Part shown: one piece after another, positions 6,600 to 7,182 of the stretch
Layout of the letters: each line of letters begins with the position of its first letter
How positions within the stretch are numbered: the first letter of the stretch is position 1
Assembly: GCA_964350605.1 (NCBI GenBank)
Contig: CAYGKP010000134.1
Coordinates: 1-7,182 of the forward strand
Direction of reading: 5' to 3'
DNA: 7,182 nt
From: CAYGKP01 sp964350605
Lineage (GTDB): Bacteria > Bacteroidota > Bacteroidia > Cytophagales > JAAEPT01
Notes under the pieces: generated by a model
The model's input: only the letters and a program-made list of their open reading frames with translations
Database searches by the model: none
What the model was told of the DNA's origin: nothing
Position numbers and translations under genes: made by a program

Positions 6600-7182
6600 C
6601 TACTCAAGCCCAGCCGAGGAATTTACCTTGGTCAGGGTAATGATCTTGTTGAGTGGCTCAAAGCCGGATTGGCCCAAAATGACGGCACCGTCCCCACTCA
6701 CCGAAAGCACATCTACGCCAGCGTCATCACCGGCCGTTCCCCCAAGGGTTCGGCTGTTGATTACCCCGCCAGATCCGTCCAGGCGATACACCGCCATTTG
6801 CTGGGGTCCCGATTGACGGGAGAAACCTACCACCCAAAATTGATTGGCATCCAACGTTGTCGAGCAGCCAAGGGCCCGGTCTTGCGAGCCAGTCCCGAAA
6901 TTAACTTCCCAATCAACGTCGGCAAGGACCGAACTGCCCACGCGAACCGCGAACAAGTTCTCGTCGAGCGTCGTCTCGTTCTGGAACGAACCGACAAGCA
7001 GGAGGCCTCCGTCAGCCAACGTGACCACGTCGAAGCCAAAATCGTCGCCGTTGGCGCCGTAGGTATTGTTACTGGCCACAACGCCTGCTGCGTTACCAAT
7101 CTCGACGGCGATCATGTTACGGCCCGATTGACCCGTTCCCGGTTGGTCGCTGGTGCCTACCATCACGAAATTGCTGTTGCTC
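6600..7182 (-). CDS. propeller-like repeat protein, C-terminal part (5' end outside window)
   Basis: The frame is open to the right edge, and 194 codons including the stop are visible. The protein consists of repeats of about 53 residues with the pattern GDDxGxDVxxxxDGGxxxxGxx...NxxxxRV...DWxxxFG. Full copies start at YGANGDDFGFDVVTLADGG, at GTGSQDRALGCSTTLDANQ and at GGTAGDDAGVDVLSVSGDG. This type of repeat is frequent in Bacteroidota secreted proteins and probably folds as beta-propeller blades. ATG/GTG codons at 7163-7166 are internal, because the preceding residues (NSNFVMVGTSD) already belong to an earlier blade. The protein ends in ITLTKVNSSAGLE without a T9SS sorting domain, so it is perhaps a lipoprotein or otherwise exported; its signal sequence is not visible. 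The stop lies 4-13 bases from the probable ATGs of the large T9SS gene downstream, suggesting co-transcription. Function is unknown. Confidence 0.85.
   Translation of the reverse strand, partial: SNSNFVMVGTSDQPGTGQSGRNMIAVEIGNAAGVVASNNTYGANGDDFGFDVVTLADGGLLLVGSFQNETTLDENLFAVRVGSSVLADVDWEVNFGTGSQDRALGCSTTLDANQFWVVGFSRQSGPQQMAVYRLDGSGGVINSRTLGGTAGDDAGVDVLSVSGDGAVILGQSGFEPLNKIITLTKVNSSAGLE

Noticed and set aside
7163..7166. Start codon of the repeat protein at 7163-7166
   Set aside because: The same frame is open to the window edge and already encodes the end of a preceding repeat blade, so these codons are internal.

Overview
The window looks like chromosomal DNA of a Bacteroidota member. It encodes a very large secreted protein with a type IX secretion (T9SS) C-terminal sorting domain and PKD-like modules. 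No clear Shine-Dalgarno sequence precedes the genes, which is usual for that phylum. Base composition is moderately GC-rich by eye, which would fit a Saprospiria/Lewinella-type lineage better than a low-GC Flavobacterium. The lineage is inference only.

Layout, left to right. Positions 1-581 (minus) hold the first 193 codons of a DUF2064/TIGR04282 glycosyltransferase-like protein that runs off the left edge. It follows, with a 4-base gap, a Crp/Fnr-family transcription factor (586-1275, minus), so the two are probably co-transcribed. A 98-bp divergent gap (1276-1373) separates the regulator from a small plus-strand gene (1374-1757) for a SiaC-family (DUF1987) regulatory phosphoprotein. That gene converges, with only 8 bp between stop codons, on a roughly 1,600-residue minus-strand gene (1766-6586). 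Its product is a T9SS-secreted multidomain protein: signal peptide, N-terminal beta domain, about ten Ig/PKD-like modules with a recurring cysteine pair, a MAM/jelly-roll-like domain, a thioredoxin/Omp28-like domain that has lost its CxxC, and a sorting domain. Upstream of it on the same strand, with a gap of about 13 bp or less, is the 3' end of a protein made of roughly 53-residue propeller-like repeats (6600-7182), which continues beyond the right edge.

There are two functional blocks. The left half is cytoplasmic regulation and metabolism (Crp/Fnr plus glycosyltransferase, facing a phosphoprotein switch component). The right half is a probable two-gene unit for exported, repeat-rich surface proteins. 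I see no mobile elements, CRISPR arrays, tRNA or rRNA, and no stretch over 300 bases lacks a gene. I did not find a convincing new multi-gene system. The most interesting points are the degenerate thioredoxin-like domain, the cysteine-paired module array, and the palindrome that contains both convergent stop codons.
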